Notes under the pieces: generated by a model | What the model was told of the DNA's origin: nothing | Databases searched by the model: none | Seen by the model: the letters and a program-made list of their open reading frames with translations, nothing else | Assembly: GCF_017114995.1 (NCBI RefSeq) | Contig: NZ_JABXKL010000061.1 | Location: 1 to 64,000 of the forward strand | Length of the DNA: 64,000 nucleotides | DNA from: Nostoc sp. NMS9 | GTDB lineage: Bacteria; Cyanobacteriota; Cyanobacteriia; Cyanobacteriales; Nostocaceae | Direction: 5' to 3' | Part shown: positions 36,276 through 45,955 of the stretch, in pieces | How positions within the stretch are numbered: position 1 is the stretch's first letter | Layout of the letters: every line of letters begins with the position of its first letter | Position numbers and translations under genes: made by a program

Positions 36276-37457
36276 ATGCCCTACGAAAAGTTAGAAATTA
36301 CCACACCAGCACCCGTCTTATCTTGGGCAAATCACTCTTTGGGCCCAGAAGAAACCAAGATGGCCAAGAATGTGGCATCATTACCATTTGTATTTAAGCA
36401 CGTGGCATTAATGCCAGATGTTCATTTAGGAAAAGGTGCTTTAGTGGGTTCTGTAATTGCAACCAAAGAGGCAATTATTCCAGCTGCTGTAGGTGTGGAT
36501 ATTGGTTGCGGTATGAGCGCTATCAAAACAGCATTTACCGCCGAACAACTAGAAGGTAAACTCAAGAAAATCCGTCTGGATATTGAAGCAGCAATTCCAA
36601 CTGGATTCAACGAAAATAAAGATGTTGAAAAATCTGTCAGCAACTGGCAGCACTGGGATGATTTTAAAGACTTGCATCGCGGTGTGCAAGACCTACAAGG
36701 TAAAGCAATGAAACAGATGGGTTCTCTTGGTGGAGGAAATCACTTTATTGAAGTGTGCCTGGATACAGAGAATCAAGTTTGGCTGATGCTGCATTCTGGT
36801 TCGCGTAACATTGGCAATAAGCTTGCCCAGTGTCATATTCACACAGCCAGGGAATTAGCAAAAATGGCAGGTAATAAATTGCCTGACCCTGATTTAGCTC
36901 ACTTTGTCGCTGGTACCCCAGAATTCCAGGCATATTGGCACGATTTGCAATGGTCACAAAACTATGCTCGTGTCAACCGCGATGTGATGATGGCGCGTTT
37001 TAAGCACATAGTTGAGAAGCATTTAGCCGGTGGGAAGGCAACTAAACCTTTATTGCAGGTTAATTGTCATCACAATTACGCCGAAAAAGAAGTGCATTTT
37101 GATGAGGATGTATACGTTACTCGTAAGGGTGCAGTCCGCGCCCAGACTGAAGATTATGGGATTATTCCTGGTTCGATGGGGGCGAAATCTTTCATCGTTA
37201 AGGGTAAAGGTAATGCTCATAGTTTTTGTTCTTGTTCTCACGGTGCAGGGCGTTTGATGTCTAGAAATAAGGCAAAAAATGTCTATACGCTTGATGATTT
37301 AATTGAGCAAACAAATGGTGTAGAATGCCGCAAAGATGAGGGTGTGTTAGATGAAATTCCTGGTGCTTATAAGTCGATAGAGCAAGTTATGGAAAATCAA
37401 GCGGATTTGGTTGAGGTTGTAGCGACTCTCAAGCAAGTTCTTTGTGTGAAGGGATAA
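36276..37457 (+). CDS. rtcB: RtcB-family RNA ligase
   Basis: 393 residues of the RtcB family, which joins 2',3'-cyclic phosphate to 5'-OH RNA ends using GTP and Mn2+. Seen: HVALMPDVHLGKGALVGSV near residue 48, the metal site GVDIGCGMSAIKT near 75 with the conserved cysteine, GSLGGGNHFIEV near 151, LHSGSRNIGNKLA near 172, and the guanylated-histidine region FCSCSHGAGRLMSR near 317. The length is on the shorter side, typical of bacterial RtcB. A clear terminator follows at 37466. No archease gene is nearby. Confidence 0.9.
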   Translation: MPYEKLEITTPAPVLSWANHSLGPEETKMAKNVASLPFVFKHVALMPDVHLGKGALVGSVIATKEAIIPAAVGVDIGCGMSAIKTAFTAEQLEGKLKKIRLDIEAAIPTGFNENKDVEKSVSNWQHWDDFKDLHRGVQDLQGKAMKQMGSLGGGNHFIEVCLDTENQVWLMLHSGSRNIGNKLAQCHIHTARELAKMAGNKLPDPDLAHFVAGTPEFQAYWHDLQWSQNYARVNRDVMMARFKHIVEKHLAGGKATKPLLQVNCHHNYAEKEVHFDEDVYVTRKGAVRAQTEDYGIIPGSMGAKSFIVKGKGNAHSFCSCSHGAGRLMSRNKAKNVYTLDDLIEQTNGVECRKDEGVLDEIPGAYKSIEQVMENQADLVEVVATLKQVLCVKG

Positions 37458-37465
37458 GTTTGTCG

Positions 37466-37497
37466 GGTGGGTAATACCCACCTTTTTTATTTTTTTA
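37466..37497 (+). terminator. Rho-independent terminator after rtcB
   Basis: Stem GGTGGG, loop TAATA, stem CCCACC, then a T-rich run of 14 bases, 8 bp after the rtcB stop codon. Confidence 0.85.
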
Positions 37498-37661
37498 AAC
37501 GCAGAGGTACGCTGAGGTAAGCGCAGAGGTACGCTGAGGAATAAATGATTGTTTTAAGTGCGACTGAACAAATAGAGACATCTGCTAGGGCTAGTGAAAA
37601 GAAGTTAATAGTGTAACTTTGTCACGTATTAGCTTATTATCTTTTTTGTAGTGGCTTACAA

Positions 37662-38570
37662 GTGAGTAGCAACATGAAATCTGAACAACTCTCAGCCATT
37701 CATGTGGCAAGCGGAAATCTTGTGCCGATGAGCAGCAAACCTCCTATTTTATCAAGCACTAATCACTGGAACGGGATTGTGCTTGAACAGCATTATTTAC
37801 CCGCCTTTGAATGTCCAGAGCTTTGCTTACAGCAGCACAGCATTAATATTTGGCTTGGTAATTCATGTCAAATAGACTGGCGGCTAGCAGGTGGAAGGTT
37901 ACACAGTACGCAGATGAGGAGAGGTTTGGTTAATGTCACTCCAAAGGGGATTCCGACTCAAGCACGTTGGCACCAGGAAATAAAATTTTTTTTAATTTCT
38001 TTTGATTCCAGTCTATTTAAGAGAGTAGCAGATGAGACGATCATTGGGAGCTATCGCACTATTGAAATTATCCCACAGCGCGGAGTCTGTGATCGCCAAA
38101 TTCTTCATCTGGGAATGGCACTTAAAGCAGAGCTTGAAGTCGGATGTCCATCTGGTAAACTATATGGTGAATCAGTTGCTACTGCTCTAGCAGCCCATCT
38201 CCTCAAGACTTATTCTGAAACACAGCAACTAATTGCATTTGAGGTTAATCTTTCCAAGTGTCAATTACGGGAGGTAATTGATTATATTTATGACAACATA
38301 GCACTAGAATTAACGCTGGTAGAACTGGCTAGTCTAGTGAATATGAATTCTTATTCATTCTGTCGTTGGTTTAAACGTTTAATGGGTCTTTCTCCACATC
38401 AATACGTTATTCAATGTCGGATTGAACGAGCTAAATTTTTACTCACTTATACTCAATTACCTATTATCGAAATTGCACTTCAAGTAGGCTGTTCTAGCCA
38501 AAGCAACTTTACTACCCTTTTTCGTAAGCATATAGGAATCACACCCAAAGCATATAGAGAGATGATATAA
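37662..38570 (+). CDS. AraC-family transcriptional regulator
   Basis: 302 residues, starting ATG... the frame opens at 37662 but a GTG/ATG choice near MKSEQLSAIHV is possible. The C-terminal 100 residues are the two-helix-turn-helix AraC DNA-binding domain: LTLVELASLVNMNSYSFCRW, FKRLMGLSPHQYVIQCRIER, LPIIEIALQVGCSSQSNF and LFRKHIGITPKAYREM. The N-terminal part resembles the cupin-like sensor of cyanobacterial AraC regulators, including a WLGNSCQIDWRLAGG strand. Ligand unknown. It lies 100 bp before a methyltransferase gene on the same strand, a possible target. Confidence 0.83.
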   Translation: MSSNMKSEQLSAIHVASGNLVPMSSKPPILSSTNHWNGIVLEQHYLPAFECPELCLQQHSINIWLGNSCQIDWRLAGGRLHSTQMRRGLVNVTPKGIPTQARWHQEIKFFLISFDSSLFKRVADETIIGSYRTIEIIPQRGVCDRQILHLGMALKAELEVGCPSGKLYGESVATALAAHLLKTYSETQQLIAFEVNLSKCQLREVIDYIYDNIALELTLVELASLVNMNSYSFCRWFKRLMGLSPHQYVIQCRIERAKFLLTYTQLPIIEIALQVGCSSQSNFTTLFRKHIGITPKAYREMI

Positions 38571-38676
38571 ATTTTGGGATTTTGCAAGATTTAAACATTT
38601 TGAAAGCAAGTTTTCAGAAGACAAAAGTTTCACTCACAATTTATTCTCATAATTGACCAGTGAAATCGAGAAGATC

Positions 38677-39489
38677 ATGCAAAATAGCCAATACGAACAA
38701 GAGTATAAGAAAAGAGTAATTGATTTCTTCGATAGCAGAACTAGCTATGACAACGATTATACAATTCATCGCGCTCTGCCTCTACTAGATTTAGTTCAAC
38801 TGCAAAAGGGACAAAAAGTATTGGATATGGCAACTGGCACAGGTATCATTGCCATTGCTGTTTCACAAATTATCGGTTCTGAAGGAAAAGTCACTGGAGT
38901 AGATTTTTCTTCAGAGATGCTAACTCAAGCACAACATAAAATCGAAGAATTAGGCTTACAAAATATCGAACTTATTGAAGCCGATGCTGAGTATATCGAC
39001 TTCAATGATGAGGGTTTCGATGTAATTCTTTGCTCTACAGCGATAGTGTATTTTAAAGATATTCCTGCTGCTCTACGTAAATGGTATCGTTTTCTCAAAC
39101 CAGGGGGAGTTGTAGCTTTTTCTTGTTGCTCTGAAGAATCTTGTGGAGCGCCACTCATCATCGATATTTGTAACAAACATAATATTTTGCTGACAAGTAT
39201 CAATGAGCCAACAGGCACACCCGAAAAATGTCATCATCTGCTTGCAGAAGCTGGTTTTCAAAATATTGAAGTGAAGATCCAACAACTAGGTTTCTACCGC
39301 AATCTAGAGCAAGCTAAAGAATGGAATGGAGGATGGTTTAATCCCAGAGAAAATCCTTTGTTACAGGTTTCATCAGAGAAAATGACAGAATTAAAAGCAG
39401 AGTATCGTCAAAAAATTGAAGCAGAAGCAACCGAGCAAGGAGCTTGGTACGAAAATCTGACTTTTTTTGTAACTGGTCGAAAAGTTTAA
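38677..39489 (+). CDS. Class I SAM-dependent methyltransferase (UbiE-like)
   Basis: 271 residues from the ATG at 38677, preferred over an upstream TTG at 38653 because GAGAAG lies about 4 nt before it. Motif I is VLDMATGTGIIAIAVS near residue 47, followed by VTGVDFSSEMLTQAQHKI, ADAEYIDF and FLKPGGVVAFSCCSEES. Homologues methylate small molecules such as quinones, phenols or arsenite; no arsenite cysteine pattern is obvious. It may be controlled by the AraC-type gene just upstream. Confidence 0.78.
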   Translation: MQNSQYEQEYKKRVIDFFDSRTSYDNDYTIHRALPLLDLVQLQKGQKVLDMATGTGIIAIAVSQIIGSEGKVTGVDFSSEMLTQAQHKIEELGLQNIELIEADAEYIDFNDEGFDVILCSTAIVYFKDIPAALRKWYRFLKPGGVVAFSCCSEESCGAPLIIDICNKHNILLTSINEPTGTPEKCHHLLAEAGFQNIEVKIQQLGFYRNLEQAKEWNGGWFNPRENPLLQVSSEKMTELKAEYRQKIEAEATEQGAWYENLTFFVTGRKV

Positions 39490-39858
39490 AGCAAACTCTA
39501 ATTTTCTATTGTATTTAGCCAATTCATTAAATCAGCTTTACTAGCAAAATCTAGTAATACTTCACCCAAGTTTTCTAACTGAGCCAAGAGGATGTTTGAA
39601 AAGTTTTGGAGGCAGGGGGAAGGGGGCGTCAGTCCCGTAAATTTTTGGAAAATTGGGATGTTCCCTAATAAACCTTGCTATGAGCAATGAATCGCTCACT
39701 ACGAACTAGGATTTTATTGTATGTTTAATTATGCCTACCTACTTATTAGTTTAGACATAAAAAATTTAAGTGTAGGTATTGTTGGTTGTTAGCGCTACTC
39801 TACGACAAACTGCTGTTTGCTGATAGCGCTAACATTTAAATTTGGTGTTTTTTCAAAA
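39490..39858. other. Intergenic region with solo IS5-like terminus and a long hairpin
   Basis: No gene seen. GAGGATGTTTGAAAAG at 39588-39603 is a single copy of the terminal repeat shared by the MITE at 12231 and the IS at 17198, with no partner nearby. AAAATTGGGATGTTCCC near 39652 resembles the short repeat beside the truncated ferredoxin gene at 1930. A 10-bp stem GTTAGCGCTA/TAGCGCTAAC (39788-39797 and 39824-39833) lies just downstream of the E2 gene's stop and may act as a transcription end. Confidence 0.6.
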
Positions 39859-41151
39859 CTACAGTGTCAAAGATTGAGGATTTGTCTCAATCAATTTTGC
39901 TAAATCTTGCAGGAACGCCGCAGCATGGGCACCATAAATAATCCGGTGGTCAGAAGTAATATTGACTTGCATTTGTTGCCGCACGCCAAATAAACCGTCG
40001 GGTGTTGCTATTACTTGCGGACGGGATGCCCCGATCGCTAAAATTGAACCTTGTCCAGGCGGTAAAATTGCATCAAATTTGTCTACGCCAAACATCCCCA
40101 AATTGGACAGGGTGAAAGTACCACTGTTGTATTCTTGGGGCTGTAATTGTTTTGCCCTAGCTCTGTCTACCAAAGACTTCCAATTACGCGATAGAGAATA
40201 TATGTCGACTGCATCTGCATTTTGCAGGACAGGTGTAATTAATCCGCCATCATCCATCGCTACTGCTACGGAAATGTTGATATCAGAATGGTAGACAATT
40301 CCCTGGTCTGAGTAGCTAGCATTTAACAATGGGTGTTTTTGCAATGTCACTGCTACAGCTTTCGCCAATAGCGCTGTCATTGTCACACCTTTGGATTTAA
40401 TTTGTTTATAAAGTTTGTCTAATCCATCGGTGGTAATTGTATAACCGACACGGAAGACGGGCACGGATATGGTAGCTACCATGTTCCGCACTACGGCATT
40501 TTGGAAGGTAGTTAGAGGTACGATTTGACCAGGAACAGCCGCCGCCACGGGTGCGGGTGATGGTGTCCGAGGTGCTGGGGGTGTAACTGGGGCGCTGGTT
40601 GGTACAGGTGCTGCTGGGGCAGTGGCGGGTTGTTTGCCCTTGTTAGACAATGCTTCTACATCTTCGGCGACAATGCGTCCGTGGGGGCCACTACCTTGGA
40701 GTGTAGTTAAATCAACTTTGAGTTCTTTGGCTAACTTGCGGGCACGGGGTGAAGCTACAAGCCTTCCTTCTTTGTGGTTAGACCCGTTTTGAGACGCTAA
40801 GGCAGGTGTTGCAACTGAGGCTGTAGCGGCGATTGGTTCAGGGGAAGAGCTAGTAGTAGCAGCCGCGCCGCCAGAATTGGCAAGAGATTTGGCAGTTTCA
40901 ATTTCAGCTTCCGTTTCGGCGATGAAGGCGATCGCAGATCCTACCGGGGCAGTTTCACCAGCTTCAACTATGATATGGGCAAGAAATCCCTCATAAAAGG
41001 TTTCTACATCCATATCTGCCTTATCTGACTCTACAACCACCACTGTTTCGCCTTTTTCCACTTTGTCCCCAGGCGATTTCACCCAGGAGACGATTTTGCC
41101 TTCTGTCATGGTGGAACTCAGCGCCGGCATAAATACTTCGTGAATGCTCAT
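39859..41151 (-). CDS. Dihydrolipoamide acetyltransferase, pyruvate dehydrogenase E2
   Basis: 430 residues. A lipoyl domain covers residues 1-75, with the lipoylated lysine in VESDKADMDVETFYEG. A Pro/Ala-rich linker follows, then the peripheral-subunit-binding domain (ASPRARKLAKELKVDLTTL to GRIVAEDVEALS), a second Pro/Ala linker, and the acyltransferase domain ending in the active-site motif DHRIIYGAHAAAFLQDL near 395-411. The single lipoyl domain and YGAHAA variant of DHRxxDG are, as I recall, usual for cyanobacterial E2. It transfers acetyl from E1 to CoA in the cytosol. It stands alone, as PDH genes are scattered in cyanobacteria. Confidence 0.92.
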   Translation of the reverse strand: MSIHEVFMPALSSTMTEGKIVSWVKSPGDKVEKGETVVVVESDKADMDVETFYEGFLAHIIVEAGETAPVGSAIAFIAETEAEIETAKSLANSGGAAATTSSSPEPIAATASVATPALASQNGSNHKEGRLVASPRARKLAKELKVDLTTLQGSGPHGRIVAEDVEALSNKGKQPATAPAAPVPTSAPVTPPAPRTPSPAPVAAAVPGQIVPLTTFQNAVVRNMVATISVPVFRVGYTITTDGLDKLYKQIKSKGVTMTALLAKAVAVTLQKHPLLNASYSDQGIVYHSDINISVAVAMDDGGLITPVLQNADAVDIYSLSRNWKSLVDRARAKQLQPQEYNSGTFTLSNLGMFGVDKFDAILPPGQGSILAIGASRPQVIATPDGLFGVRQQMQVNITSDHRIIYGAHAAAFLQDLAKLIETNPQSLTL

Positions 41152-41681
41152 AGGGTGGTTTGGAAATCAATGGTTTATGGACTTTAACAGTTTTTGTCAG
41201 ATCGAATTGTATCTTGATGGGAGAGTTTTAAACTGTTTATATTTTAGGTTGGGGATTGGGGATTGGGCATGGGGCATTGGGCAAAACAGTTCCTTTTTTT
41301 TGAGTTCCGTTAGCGGATAGCTAGGGTTTAGCCCGTGCTGAGTAAAGAAGTGAGATTCCCCACTCAGCACTCCTGAAGGGTATTGGGCATTGGGCATTGG
41401 TTATTCACTAATGATTAATGGCTCTAGGAACCTAAATATAGCTTAGAGGTCTATAATACAGAGCTATCCTCTATGGTTAGCCAATATCTCGATCTTGTTT
41501 TAGTCATTTACTTGCAAAAACCACCACGAGTTTCTCACAGATTAAATGGGATTGCTATTTAATATTCCTCATAACCACTACTTAAGATACAAGAGCTTCT
41601 CACGGATAGAGGATATAGGATGTAGTTCAATCTAGAATTCAAAATTGGTAATAAACCTATTTGAAATTCCTGTTTACTTTT
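41152..41681. repeat. Intergenic region with STRR-type repeats
   Basis: Tracts of GGGGATT and GGGCATT heptamer-like units at about 41248-41285 and 41380-41400, separated by a stretch containing GTTAGCGGATAGCTAGGG. No gene seen; promoters of the flanking divergent genes should lie here. Confidence 0.6.
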
Positions 41682-42152
41682 ATGTCGGCAAAGCTGAAAT
41701 TCTTTTTGATTGTGATATTAAGTATCTCTGCTACGGCTGGTGCTGGAATTTATATTATTCAGCACCAGCAATCTGCACCGATTGTTGAGACTAGTGATGA
41801 GCAAACCCAGCAGATGGGAGCAATACATCAGTCTCAGGAAGTTGCAGTATTCTCGGAGCGCTCCAATTATCAAACTATACCTTTAGAAAAACTTAACTCA
41901 TCTCTCCAAGGCAGTAATCCTACTACCCTCGCCCTGAATGCCTTTGAGGAGATAGCAGTTGGAGGAACGCGAAAGATAGAGGTAGTTTATCCACAACCAA
42001 ATCAGGCGTTAGTGACGATTACGCAAATCAAGCGGGGTAATAATTCAGTTGGGACGGTTAAATATCGGGCGGAGATGACAACCTTTGGGCGATCGCTGTT
42101 TATTAGCTCACCTCCAGTGTGGCAAATTGTTTGGGCTGGAGTCAGGAGTTAG
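41682..42152 (+). CDS. Membrane-anchored hypothetical protein
   Basis: About 156 residues from the ATG at 41682 (an upstream TTG at 41661 would add seven). One N-terminal membrane segment (residues 5-24, KFFLIVILSISATAGAGIYI) is followed by a soluble domain of about 110 residues facing outward: LNSSLQGSNPTTLALNAFEE, then VVYPQPNQALVTITQIKRGNNSVGTVKYRAEM and WQIVWAGVRS. I do not recognise a named family; it looks like a conserved cyanobacterial protein. STRR repeats follow directly. Confidence 0.65.
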   Translation: MSAKLKFFLIVILSISATAGAGIYIIQHQQSAPIVETSDEQTQQMGAIHQSQEVAVFSERSNYQTIPLEKLNSSLQGSNPTTLALNAFEEIAVGGTRKIEVVYPQPNQALVTITQIKRGNNSVGTVKYRAEMTTFGRSLFISSPPVWQIVWAGVRS

Positions 42153-42243
42153 GAGTTAAAAGTTAGGAGTCAGGAGTTAAAAGTCAGGAGTTATAAACTC
42201 ATAACTCATAACTCATAACTCATAACTCATAACTCATAACTTT
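42146..42243. repeat. STRR tracts
   Basis: Imperfect AGGAGTT/AGGAGTC units (42140-42195) run into nearly seven perfect ACTCATA heptamers (42197-42243), filling the gap between two convergent genes. Confidence 0.9.
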
Positions 42244-42693
42244 CTAAATGTCACCGCGAATTTCTTCTACAACGCCATCGCGTAGAACGATTTCGACTTG
42301 CATTTTGCTAATCAGGTTATCACCGATTTCTACCCGGAAAAAGCCTTCCATTTGGAATTGGTTGACTTCCTGATCTTGCTGGAGAAACTGCACTTGCTGG
42401 AGGTTTTGCAGCAACTGATTTTTTTGCTCTAAAAATTCACTCTTTTTTTGATTGACTTGGAGTTGAATATTGTCAATTTGTTGGAGAGTCTGGGGACCAG
42501 GTGGTTGCAGACTCTGCTTTTGAATTGCCGCGATCGCTCTTTGTCCTTCAACGTCTAGCTGTTGCAATTGCTGGTCAAGTTGATTGATTTGGGTTTGCAG
42601 CTGCTGTTGGACTTCCTCTTTCCAAAGGGGAGTCACAATGACTTTGACGTTAACGACGCGTTTCAGAAGCAAATTAGATTTGGAGACATCCAT
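42244..42693 (-). CDS. YlqD-family protein
   Basis: 149 residues, mostly one long glutamine-rich coiled coil (about residues 25-100: QLQTQINQLDQQLQQLD to KKSEFLEQKNQLLQNLQQ). It is flanked by a beta-strand start (LLLKRVVNVKVIVTP) and a C-terminal beta part (FFRVEIGDNLISKMQVEIVL to EEIRGDI). This is the YlqD layout; function unknown. It starts 43 bp after the acyl-ACP synthetase stop and is probably cotranscribed with it. Confidence 0.8.
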   Translation of the reverse strand: MDVSKSNLLLKRVVNVKVIVTPLWKEEVQQQLQTQINQLDQQLQQLDVEGQRAIAAIQKQSLQPPGPQTLQQIDNIQLQVNQKKSEFLEQKNQLLQNLQQVQFLQQDQEVNQFQMEGFFRVEIGDNLISKMQVEIVLRDGVVEEIRGDI

Positions 42694-42735
42694 AAATATT
42701 TCACGTTCACTCTTTACAGTTAGCAGGTGGAATGA

Positions 42736-44712
42736 TCAGGCAAACATGCCGTCAATAATATCGCGATAGCGTTCCGTGACGACATGTCGGCGAACTTTTA
42801 GTGTTTGTGTCATCAAGCCATTTTCGATGGAAAACGGTTCCAGGATGAGTTTAAACGTTCCGATGCGGTCATCTGGTCGATAGCCTGGACGATTTTGGAC
42901 TTCCCGATTTAATTCTTGCCGAAATAAATCCTGGATCATTCTACTCTCGAAGTCAATTTTTTGACTATCTGAGGAAGTCACTTGATCGTTAGGCGTATCC
43001 AGCGTTAGATTCTGACTTGCTGCCCATTTTTCTAAAGCTTCGACATTGGGGACAATTAAGGCTCCCAAGCTGCGCTGATCTTGACCGATGAGCATAATTT
43101 GATCAATGTATGGCGATCGCAAACACACATCTTCAATCGGCTGTGGCTCGATGTTTTCCCCGTTAGTCAATACAATCGTATCTTTAGCTCTGCCAGTCAG
43201 CACTAAGTCGTCTTGTGGTGTCAGCCAACCCAAATCACCGCTATCAAACCAACCTTCAGCGTCAATTGCTTTCGCTGTCGCTTCGGGATTTTGGTAATAG
43301 CCTTGCATAATCTGCGGGCCCCTCAACAATACTAAGCCTCGCTTCTCTATTGGTAAAGGCGCTTTTGTTTCAGGATCGACGATTTTAGCTTCTGTAGCAG
43401 GTAGTGGTAGCCCTGATGCGCCAATCAAATTTCGCCAAGGACGCCGCACATGGGTAACAGGAGAAGTTTCTGTCAAGCCATAGCCTTGCAAAATCTGCAC
43501 GCCAATAATTTCAAAGAAATTATCTATGTGTCTGGGAAGCGCACCACCACCGCTAATCATCTGCTTAACTTGTCCTCCTGTGGCTTCCCGAACTTTGGCG
43601 TAAACCAGTCGTTCTCCCAAGGCATGGAGGGGTAACAAAGCCGATGCTTGTATCCTAGCTGCTAATCGTTCACTACCTGAAGCATGAAGATTATTTAAGC
43701 TCAACCCTTGAGCAACTCGCCGCGCTTTGATATATTTCTCGCTAATGCCCAATAAAGAGTTAATTAGGCGTTGCTTATTTGCTGGTTGTTCCCGGAACTG
43801 CTTTTGCACTCCTTCATAAATCGATTCCCACAAGCGGGGTACACCCACCATGTAGTTGGGTTTAAATTGTCTCAAATCCCCTTTTACGGAGCGCAAGTTG
43901 GTATAAACTTGGGTGCAACCTTGAGATAGTAGGTAGTATTCAACGGTTCGTTCGTAGCTGTGCCACGAAGGCAGGATACTGAGAACAATATCGCCCACGT
44001 TTGGCTGCAATACTGTCCCAAACGTTGTTACTTGGTGCATCAAGTTACTATAAGACAGCATTACACCTTTGGGTTTACCTGTAGTGCCAGAGGTATAAAT
44101 TAGGGTTGCCAGAGCGTCACGATTTTGCTTGACTGGCACAAAATTATGACTTTTCCCAATTTCGAGTAACTGGGTAAAATTCAGCACCTTTAAGGTTGCG
44201 TCTGTTGGTGGTGCTTCATCGGAAAGTAAGATTACCACTTGAATTGGTAAATCTTTGAGGCGGTCTTGTAGTTTTTTAAGTGTTTTTAAATCCTCTACTA
44301 CGATCGCTGTACTGCCGCTATTAGTGATAATAAACAGCAATTCTTCTTTTTCGGCTTGGGAACTACGCACCGCATCAACGCCTCCAGCAGTCATGATGCC
44401 TTGATCGGCAATAAACCAGCGAGGACTATTATCAGCAATTAGAGAAATGCGATCGCCTACTTTTACTCCCAACGCCTGTAAGCCAGCAGCAAATAGTCGC
44501 ATTTGCTCTGCCAACTGGGTATAAGTAATCGCTACTTCTGGTTTAGCATGAGGATTGCGGAGAGCCACAACATCACCAAATCGTTGAGCGGCCAAAGGCC
44601 AAATTTCTGGCAGCGATTCCACATTTGTGTAATCTACCAACCGCTTTAATGCCTGCCGTTCTCGCTCACTGATGTTAGATAAAAAAGAAGACGCGGTTTG
44701 GGTTTTTGACAT
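42736..44712 (-). CDS. aas: Long-chain acyl-ACP/acyl-CoA synthetase
   Basis: 658 residues of the AMP-forming ligase superfamily. Seen: the P-loop-like YTSGTTGKPKGVMLSY near residue 208, QGYGLTETSPVTHVRRPW near 415, GWFDSGDLGWLTPQDDL near 492, and the lysine-bearing NGENIEPQPIED near 520. This organisation matches cyanobacterial Aas (Synechocystis Slr1609), which re-activates free fatty acids to acyl-ACP for recycling into lipids. No membrane span is predicted by eye beyond a hydrophobic patch near 80-95. Substrate range is inferred from family. Confidence 0.87.
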   Translation of the reverse strand: MSKTQTASSFLSNISERERQALKRLVDYTNVESLPEIWPLAAQRFGDVVALRNPHAKPEVAITYTQLAEQMRLFAAGLQALGVKVGDRISLIADNSPRWFIADQGIMTAGGVDAVRSSQAEKEELLFIITNSGSTAIVVEDLKTLKKLQDRLKDLPIQVVILLSDEAPPTDATLKVLNFTQLLEIGKSHNFVPVKQNRDALATLIYTSGTTGKPKGVMLSYSNLMHQVTTFGTVLQPNVGDIVLSILPSWHSYERTVEYYLLSQGCTQVYTNLRSVKGDLRQFKPNYMVGVPRLWESIYEGVQKQFREQPANKQRLINSLLGISEKYIKARRVAQGLSLNNLHASGSERLAARIQASALLPLHALGERLVYAKVREATGGQVKQMISGGGALPRHIDNFFEIIGVQILQGYGLTETSPVTHVRRPWRNLIGASGLPLPATEAKIVDPETKAPLPIEKRGLVLLRGPQIMQGYYQNPEATAKAIDAEGWFDSGDLGWLTPQDDLVLTGRAKDTIVLTNGENIEPQPIEDVCLRSPYIDQIMLIGQDQRSLGALIVPNVEALEKWAASQNLTLDTPNDQVTSSDSQKIDFESRMIQDLFRQELNREVQNRPGYRPDDRIGTFKLILEPFSIENGLMTQTLKVRRHVVTERYRDIIDGMFA

Positions 44713-44962
44713 AACACCTTACCTAAAGATTTTAAACTGATTATTTTCCAGCTTATTTTGTTATTACGCTACAATATCCATCCTTATTATCCACATACCC
44801 TTCTGTGTATGATAATTCCAGGAATTCCACGTTTATATTTACAAAAATTTATGTTAAAGTTAATTTACATAGAGTGCAAGCAATGATTGTGTTTGCATCT
44901 AAGAACAGCGATGTCTACGACGGGCTACGCCTACGCCTATGTTTCACAGGAGATGATTACCT
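44713..44962. other. Intergenic region, no gene seen
   Basis: A/T-rich leader between divergent genes; includes AAAATTTATGTTAAAG near 44845 and a short dispersed repeat CGACGGGCTACGCCTACGCC near 44920. No RNA gene recognised. Confidence 0.4.
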
Positions 44963-45208
44963 ATGAATTTTATCGACGGCATAATGCTAACGTTGCTCAA
45001 TATTGCTGCTTGCATAGCGTTACCTAAGCTTTTAGCTATCCTTCTGGCTGATAAAACCAAACTTACTGAAACGTTGGCGAATGGTTCCAAATTACAAGCA
45101 GCCAAAATTGAACTTACAAGTTTTCCTTATTGTACAGCTTACCAATTGACAGGTAGCCAATACTGCAAATTCAGTCCTGATTTTTGTGCTAAGTGTTCTC
45201 CGAATTAA
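44963..45208 (+). CDS. Small hypothetical protein
   Basis: 81 residues. ATG at 44963 with AGGAGATG about 10 nt upstream. A hydrophobic N-terminal helix (IMLTLLNIAACIALPKLLAILLA, residues 7-29) suggests membrane attachment. The C-terminal half carries six cysteines, in spaced form FPYCTAYQL, SQYCKFS and DFCAKCS, perhaps a small metal or redox site. No family recognised; the ribosome-binding site and composition support a real gene. Confidence 0.55.
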   Translation: MNFIDGIMLTLLNIAACIALPKLLAILLADKTKLTETLANGSKLQAAKIELTSFPYCTAYQLTGSQYCKFSPDFCAKCSPN

Positions 45209-45738
45209 TGGACTGTTTGTCAGTAAAAATTCCTCAGTGCTTCCGACGGCTAGCTATTAAATTAACTTGTCAAAACATATTCATTCTCATTTGTCAAATA
45301 TCTTATGTTGTTCGCAGTTTGCGCTTTCTTCGCTAAAGCGCAAACTCTGATGGCTAACCCTAACCTGAATAAACCTGTGTTCAGTATGGTGACAAATGGC
45401 GACGAGATTTTATTTATGAAAGTTGCAAAATACATTAAGCTCCTTGCATCGCAAACACACAAAGAGATTTTCCTCTTCTGGGAATGACTTGGGTTAATAT
45501 TTCTTGGCTTCTAAGTGAATTTTGTAATTATTTTTACTCTTATAGTCTGCTAAGTGTCAAAGATATCAATCGGTATAGTTATTGATTGATACTACTTTTT
45601 ATGTTGCGTGCCAACTGATAGCAAAATTACACCAAGAGCGATCGCCCCTCAAACACTCCAAATTAAAAGCTCCACGCAGAGGGCATCTCGGTGGAGTGTT
45701 GATATCAAATGTTAATTACACAATGTAGGGTATAACCT
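45209..45738. other. Intergenic region, no gene seen
   Basis: About 530 bp without a convincing frame; a 60-codon plus-strand frame at 45305 lacks a ribosome-binding site. One inverted pair, GCGCTTTCTTCGCTAAAGCGC, at about 45325-45345 could form a stem. Confidence 0.45.
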
Positions 45739-45955
45739 ATGACAATAAACAGATTCGGCAGTGCAGAAATCCTCACCCCTGATCAAATTAATCTCCTATT
45801 TAACGAGGGCTTTGTCAACCCAAGAGACTAAGCTTTATTTGGGGTGTGTCTGTGTGTGGCTGGGTATTGAGGGCGTTAGTACTCACAGCTTCCGAAGAAC
45901 TGCGTTAACCAGCATAAGTGATGCCAGAATACTGTTGTGCCACATTCAAGAGATA
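45739..45955 (+). pseudogene. Tyrosine recombinase (integrase) remnant
   Basis: ATG at 45739 begins MTINRFGSAEILTPDQINLL, the N-terminus of a cyanobacterial Xer/phage-type integrase, and stops in TAA at 45829. After a large internal deletion and change of frame the C-terminal catalytic box appears: GIEGVSTHSFRRTALTSISD, which contains the HxxR motif, then ARILLCHIQEI. The following SGH and the tyrosine are replaced by the start of the next gene. Only about 70 of the expected 180-200 codons remain. Confidence 0.75.

Noticed and set aside
45305-45487. 60-codon plus-strand frame
   Set aside because: No ribosome-binding site or family; overlaps a short inverted repeat.
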